The notes under the pieces: generated by a model
What the model was told of the DNA's origin: nothing
Seen by the model: only the letters and a program-made list of their open reading frames with translations
The model's database searches: none
Assembly: GCF_018873765.1 (NCBI RefSeq)
Contig: NC_057919.1
Location: 70,178,984 to 70,242,983 of the forward strand
Length of the DNA stretch: 64,000 nucleotides
Direction: 5' to 3'
Origin: Telopea speciosissima
Taxonomy: Eukaryota; Streptophyta; Magnoliopsida; Proteales; Proteaceae
In this document: positions 58,861 to 64,000 of the stretch, piece by piece
How the letters are laid out: the number at the start of each line of letters is the position of its first letter
How positions within the stretch are numbered: the first letter of the stretch is position 1
Translations under genes and position numbers: made by a program

Positions 58861-61755
58861 GTGGTTCTTTGTTCTTATTTGATCGAAAAGCACTTCGATA
58901 TTTTCGCAAAGATGGCCACCAATGGAGAAAGAAGAAAGATGGAAAAACTGTTCGTGAAGCCCATGAAAAACTGAAGGTGTGCTACTGTTTCTATTGATTG
59001 TTAGATTAATTATTTTTTGGGTAGATCGTAAGTTAATGGTCATATTTGATTATGTGCTGTGCTGCATATTTGATGAGTTTGGTGCTGTTTTTATCTTTAC
59101 TGTTTTTAAATGACAAGGAAAAACGGTGGTTATGTTCATTTCCTGTATGTTTGTATTTAGTTATTTTTCATTTAGTTTTGCAGGCTGGCAGTGTAGATGT
59201 TCTTCATTGCTACTATGCCCACGGTGAAGACAACGAGAATTTCCAGAGACGGAGTTATTGGATGCTTGATGGGTGAGTCTTGCTTGTGTTTATATTGATT
59301 TATAATCTTTGTTGGACCATTGTTGGCTTGTTGCAGTAGTGAGGAGTGACGTAGTGTGAGTTGAGTGCCTTAATAAGATAAGGGGAAAGGCCAAGCATGA
59401 CTTGGCTTGCAGTGAGAGAAGACATGAGAGCATATGATTTTACGCAAGATGCAATCTTTGAGAGAGTGGATGAGATGGAGGATTTATTTAGCTGACTTAA
59501 AACAGTTTGAAACTTAGGGCAGGGCTTTGTTGAGTTTGGTTTTACTAGACTCCAATGGATACTTGGAATTAAAGGCCTTTACCTGTGAACTTCAAAATCA
59601 TTGTATTGGCTGCTCTCATCACCATTACACTGTATTTAGTAGTGAGAAAATTTGATGATTGGAGTATTTATTTCCACAGATTTTGTTCCAATGGACCTTG
59701 TTGCTAGAATGACATGTTGTTACTGCAGTTTGATGAATGACCAAATGACCCATTATAGATGTGAAGGTTTTTTTAGAGGTACCAGGGTGAAATTTGTTAT
59801 TTGTTGCTGGATGCATTGATAGGACTTGTGTGTTAGCCTAAAATGGTATTAAGCCTTTACCTTCTTATCTTGCTGCCTTATTTTTAGGGCACTGGATGGG
59901 AAGTGATGAGTTCCATTTATCCTCTGTTCAACTTCTGTTCCATTGAAAAGTTCTCTCAAACCAGCATAATTGTCACAGCGTTTAGGCGACCCAAGGTGTT
60001 GGAGAGGGTCCAAAATCAAGGCGACACCAACAAGGCGTCCAAGGCGCCTGGACAACTATGCAAACCAGTGAAGTATGAATCTGAATTTTTTTTCAAATTC
60101 ATACTCAAGAAATCATGTCAATTAGAAAGGGAGTTTTTATACAAGTTACACCCCTTTTCACTTAAAATTTCTAAATGAAACTTAGGGTGAACTAGTGAAG
60201 ACCAAGCAACATAAGGTTATTTTATTGTATCAAGTGCTATTGAACTAAATAAATTCTTTCATCCTTGTAATCGTCTTTCATATAACATGTTCTTTCCTCC
60301 CCTCACTTTCTGATGATTTAGGTATGACATGGATCTTCTTCTTTTTTTTCTTTTTTTTTTTTTAATTTTTTATTTTGGGGGTGGGGGTGGGGGTTTACAT
60401 GCCTTACTATAATGTAGCTCTGTGCACTTTATGCTATATCTTATTCCTGGCACTGCTTTTGAACTTTTTTCTGCTTTTAATTCTCATCCATTGTTCTCCC
60501 TTTCCATGTCTTCAGGCAATTAGAGCACATTGTTCTTGTACACTACAGAGAGGTGAAAGAGGTAATTATCTGGACTATCCTACATCTGTGGCTTCACATT
60601 CCCTTGGGTTTTTGGGAAAGTTTATTTCAGAATTCTGAAATCAAGTCTTGGAAAGTAAAATATGCTTTCTTGATGTAAAGAAAATGAAGTTCCTTATACT
60701 ATGATGATATATGTTCTATTTAGGGATATCAAATCCATTGAATATGTTCTCTTATATGTTAGGTATGTCATAACGATGTGGTATTGAGTATTGGTTGGTT
60801 TTCTTTCTTTTGTTTTTTAATTATTATAATTTGTTTATATTTTTTGGTACTCAGTGGTATTGAGTGTTGTAGACTGGACTATCTGCAGGGGAACAGGTCT
60901 GGCATCCCCCGTTTATTAAATGCAGATTCGGCAGCACAAACTGTTAGTTCTCAAAATGGTTCAGCACCTTGCTCAGTACAGGCCAATTCGTCCCCCCTTA
61001 CGGTTCAGGCATCTTACACTTCAAGCGCAAGTACAGCTGATTGGAATGGACAGACACCGTCATCTGACGTTGAGGATGTTGATTCTGGGGATGATCTGGG
61101 AACTTCTTCTCTTGCTGAAGCCATCTCCTGTTCTGGACCTCAGAATGTTTCTTTGCACACACATGATACCCCAGGTAAAAATTGAAACTATGGTGCAGCA
61201 CACACAGACATGTCGATCCTCACTTGCCAATGCCTTGTTTTGTCATTTTTACCATTTCCTTGAATGTTGCATCAAGTGAGGGCTGGGCCATTAAGCAGAT
61301 AAATAAATTCCACTGCTAGATTCTAGGGAAGTATTTATTGTTTTGCTTTTGTGACCGCTGCTTTAACTGAAACAGACAAAAAATGTTCTTTTTCAGTCCG
61401 GTGTGGGATCTTTGTTGAAATTTTGTGCCTTAATTTTAGAATATGTAACCTTGTAGCTTTTTGGTTTTCAGGATTGACTGAACTACCAAGGAATTATCTT
61501 AGTGGTTTCTCTGGAGCTCGTTTTGGTCAAGATGGTGTCTCATCCGTATGGACTGGCTTTCAGAGCTCCGGCAGAAATGCTAGTAGCATGCAGGAGCAGA
61601 GGATCAACTTTGACCAGCTCAATGGCACTGCCATTATGACTAGAAAACTGACAGATACATATAGCTTGATCAAAGATAACGTAGCTGGTGATGACAGTGC
61701 ATTCCCTGATGGAAATTTCCCGATATTAAACAGGGAAAGTCGGAGAACAGCTCAG
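58861..61755 (+). CDS. CAMTA: CAMTA transcription activator, internal fragment (both ends missing)
   Basis: Five exons on the plus strand: 58861-58976, 59184-59272, 60516-60561, 60889-61174 and 61472-61755, with matching phases (2+0, 0+2, 1+0, 0+1, 2+0). They encode most of the CG-1 DNA-binding domain: GSLFLFDRKALRYFRKDGH, WRKKKDGKTVREAHEKLK, AGSVDVLHCYYAHGEDNENF, RRSYWMLDGQLEHIVLVHY. The Ser-rich linker of the family follows. CAMTA proteins are nuclear, bind CGCG-type sites and respond to calcium through calmodulin. The GQLEHIVLVHYREVKE wording is closest in memory to CAMTA4. The first part of CG-1 is absent upstream. The later TIG, ankyrin and IQ exons would lie beyond the window, past the Copia element at 62561. 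Confidence 0.85.
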
Positions 61756-61875
61756 GTTCGTGGTCTGCATAGAACTTTGTTCACATTAATGACTTCTTCC
61801 TTTTGATGGTTGAGTGTACTGCTTATGGGTTATGCAAAAACCCCATACATGTTAAATTACTGCATACCAGTATTC

Positions 61876-62430
61876 AGGATTTCGCCGAAATTTTTCGGTT
61901 TCGCAAGATGTTGAAACAAAACTCCCTGTGGAATATAAAAAGTGCAGGGTTTCGATGATATGTGTGGTTTCGGTATCATATTGACCAAAACTATACAAAC
62001 CTTAATATAAAATGTATAGTTTTGAATGAATTGGTTTCACCGGTTTCAACTCTAAGGTTTGTGGAACATTGGTTTTTTTTTTTTTTTGGGCTAAATCACT
62101 CCCATATAAACGTGGAACAAGTTATTGGGCAGTACTGGAACGCATTGAAACTGACGATTTGCTGCATTTGTGGTAGTTTTGAGCAAGATTCATAGGGTTG
62201 TGAACTAAGCCATATTAAAAAATGTATACAACAGCGCACAATGTATACTATCAACCTAGGGTCCGAAGTCAAACTACCATTTTGGGGTATGTTTTTACAA
62301 TCTAAGGGTGTTCTACTGTGTTTAAAGGGCCTAAAATAGGGTTTCCTAGAAGTTTTGGGACTTTATTTGGGCATCGAAACCGTGGAAGGTTTCAATCGAA
62401 CCGCAAAATTTCGGTTCCAAGCCTGGAACC
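61876..62430 (+). mobile_element. TIR repeat family r2, shorter copy
   Basis: This shares blocks with 57032-58093 (for example TTGGGCAGT near 62125, CAACCTAGGGT near 62253, GGGCCTAAAATAGGGTTTCC at 62326-62345) in the same order, and ends in the complement of a GGTTCC(A)AG-type terminus. It lacks the internal 530 bp of the longer copy. It lies in the intron after the last visible CAMTA exon. Confidence 0.55.
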
Positions 62431-62560
62431 TTGGTTCATGTATTCTTTCTGGTTATGCCTAGGCCGTGACCATTCTTTTGAATGTTTATGCATACACACC
62501 CTTTTTGCTTTCTCCTCAACTTTGATGCATTTTGATAATTTAGAGATAGGAAAGAGTAAC

Positions 62561-62902
62561 TGTTGAAATAGGCTGCTTACCCGATTGGGGTAAGTAGTCC
62601 TAGTTAGATTAGGATTAGTCCTACTAGTCCTAGCAGATTAGGATTAGTCCTAGTCAAGTTAGGAGTAGTACTAGTCAGATTATGATTCTCTTCTTTTATT
62701 TTTTCCCTTTGTTTTATTGTTCTTCCCTCAGCCGAGTCCTATACTGGCATTCCTAGTTGTATTAGGAATTCCTAATAGGATTAGGACTGAGGCAATATTC
62801 CTATTTGTACTTTGATTAATTGTACTTCAATTCTATATAAATAAAGGGCCTTGGTGATCGGTTAAGATCATCCAAGCATTCTCTAAATTCTCTCTTCTCA
62901 CA
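62561..62902 (+). repeat. 5' LTR of Copia element III
   Basis: It starts TGTTGAAATAG and ends CTTCTCACA directly before the primer-binding site. The partner LTR is outside the window, so the left border rests on the TG start. At 62590-62690 it contains degenerate tandem repeats of a TTAGGATTAGTCCTA-like word. Confidence 0.75.
62834..62840 (+). promoter_or_regulatory. TATA box in the Copia element III LTR
   Basis: TATATAA, about 70 bp before the LTR end, is well placed to drive transcription of the element. Confidence 0.65.
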
Positions 62903-62914
62903 TGGTATCAGAGC
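62903..62914 (+). promoter_or_regulatory. Primer-binding site of Copia element III
   Basis: TGGTATCAGAGC is an exact match to the plant initiator-methionine tRNA primer-binding site, directly after the LTR. Confidence 0.92.
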
Positions 62915-63503
62915 AGGTCTCTTTGACCTAACCTGGTTCCTACCCCTCCCCCTTCCATCGTTCTCTTTTCCATTTTTTTCCCACTCGATATCCATTCCCC
63001 TCCCCTCCCACTCGAATTTCTTCGCCTTTTTTTTTGTTTTTTCTCTCCAATTAGGGCTGATCTAATGAGGTGATCTGTGAGATAGATGCTGCCCTAATTT
63101 ATCACCTCACCAATTGATGAATTAAGAAGGTTTTGGTTCGATAGCTGCTGCCCATACTTCTACGATATTTTTTGGAGTTCTCCCCTGCAGAAGACCAATT
63201 TCTCCTTGCCATTAAAGCTGGGTTTTTTTGGGATCCATCACTGCTGGCTTTCTGGACAGCTGCTGTCTCTGTTTCTCTTCCCACCATTGAGGCATATCTC
63301 CACATCCATCTCTTTTCCAGGCTGTCTCTACAGTATTTTATCACTATTTGAAGACCCCTAAATCCCAATCGATATTTCTCCTCTAGGGTTTTTTTTTTTT
63401 CAAACCCTACCTATCGAACTTTGGATTTAGGGCTGCTTGTTGCTGCCACATGCATTCATCCATTTTTTTATTTCTGTTTTGCTACCACTGTGTTGTCTAC
63501 AAT

Positions 63504-64000
63504 ATGGGGGACTCAGAAGTGACCACGGCCAACTCTGGGGTTGATTCTCAGCCGCGGACAGAATTCCTCCCTTATGCTGCATCTATTAAACTTGATGGAT
63601 CTAATTACCTCATCTGGGCCAAATCTGTCTCCTTGACTGTGGCTGGTAGGGGGCTTAGTGGGCATCTTCATGGCACCACCAAACAACCTGCTGAAGAAGG
63701 TGTTGCCCGTACTAAATGGGCTGCCAACGATGCTATGGTGATGTCATTTGTTTTAAATTCTATGACCACTGATCTATCCAGTCAATATCTCCTCCTTGAC
63801 ACTGTTACTTAGATATGAACTGCTGTCAAGGGAACTTATGGTCGATCAGGAAGTGGTGCTCAAGTGTATGAAATCAGGAAGACACTCCAAAACACTACTC
63901 AAAAGGAGATGTTTGTTACTAAATACTATGCTGCCCTCAAGTGTTTATAGCAGCAATTGGATCATTATGCTAGGTTTCAACCTACTACTACTACTGATAT
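63504..64000 (+). pseudogene. Copia element III gag, with stops, cut by window end
   Basis: The frame starts at the ATG at 63504 (MGDSEVTTANSGV) and continues in one frame to the window end, with stops at 63810-63812 (TAG), 63816-63818 (TGA) and 63948-63950 (TAG). By alignment to Copia element I these replace one Gln and two Trp codons. It covers the Copia Gag N-terminal domain (SIKLDGSNYLIWAKS, TVAGRGLSGHLHG). The domains after Gag lie outside the window. Confidence 0.88.

Larger units (their letters stand above)
62561..64000 (+). mobile_element. Copia (Ty1) LTR retrotransposon III, 5' part only
   Basis: A plus-strand element begins with a 342-bp LTR (62561-62902, TG...CA), an exact initiator-tRNA primer-binding site and a Gag reading frame, then runs off the right edge. 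Its Gag is clearly related to that of Copia element I (shared LDGxNYLxW, AGRGLxGH, YYA and QQLDH blocks), but its LTR is unrelated in length and sequence. It is probably inserted in a CAMTA intron. Confidence 0.88.

Noticed and set aside
60350-60395. T-rich and GGGGGTGGGGG stretch in a CAMTA intron, resembling a SINE tail
   Set aside because: No box A or box B was found next to it.
63102-63368. 88-codon minus-strand frame
   Set aside because: It lies in the untranslated leader of Copia element III, antisense to it, with no recognisable domain.
1-64000. CRISPR arrays, bacterial defence or toxin genes, rRNA genes, ordinary tRNA genes
   Set aside because: None seen. The tRNA-like boxes that are present belong to SINEs with tails and, in one case, a target duplication.

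Overview
This window looks like nuclear DNA of a flowering plant, most likely a broad-leaved dicot or early-diverging lineage rather than a grass. The evidence is intron-containing, nuclear-encoded chloroplast genes, a plant CAMTA transcription factor, Copia and Athila-type retrotransposons, Au-type and other tRNA-derived SINEs, and AT-rich intergenic DNA full of small inverted-repeat transposons. I cannot fix the species from sequence alone.

Layout, left to right. Positions 437-5959 hold a full-length but broken Copia element (minus strand) with 167-bp LTRs, followed by an L1-type LINE remnant. At 8059-8723 (minus) are the first three exons of a FHA/AAA-type ATPase gene; its later exons are not visible. 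At 11736-15502 (minus) is a four-exon gene for a chloroplast-type protein of unknown function, rebuilt here from phase-matched splice sites. Positions 16.2-18.5 kb hold a SINE, a pair of sibling MITEs and a foldback repeat. Positions 18680-29274 are a 10.6-kb Athila-type Ty3 element (minus) with 1.7-kb LTRs, a perfect TTGCC target duplication, and an insertion point exactly at the join of an older 59-bp tandem duplication. Positions 29808-35790 are a second Copia element (minus) with a perfect AGGCA target duplication. After a SINE fragment, an RTE LINE tail and a foldback MITE comes TOC159 (40293-44771, plus), a 1492-codon open reading frame for the main chloroplast protein-import receptor.

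Positions 45688-50115 are bounded by 28-bp inverted repeats but contain no transposase I recognise. At 51228-54636 (minus) are seven exons of CLPR3, a non-catalytic subunit of the plastid Clp protease. At 58861-61755 (plus) are five exons of a CAMTA calmodulin-binding transcription activator that start inside the CG-1 DNA-binding domain and continue past the window. These two genes point away from each other and both lack their 5' exons in the 4.2 kb between them, which is the most unusual arrangement in the window. A third Copia element starts at 62561 (plus) and runs off the right edge.

Three of the five host genes make chloroplast proteins or look plastid-targeted (TOC159 import receptor, CLPR3 protease subunit, the unknown transit-peptide-like protein), but they are separately transcribed and do not form an operon. 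I found no CRISPR, no bacterial-type defence system and no clearly new biological system. The interest lies in transposon history, gene truncation and possible assembly indels.
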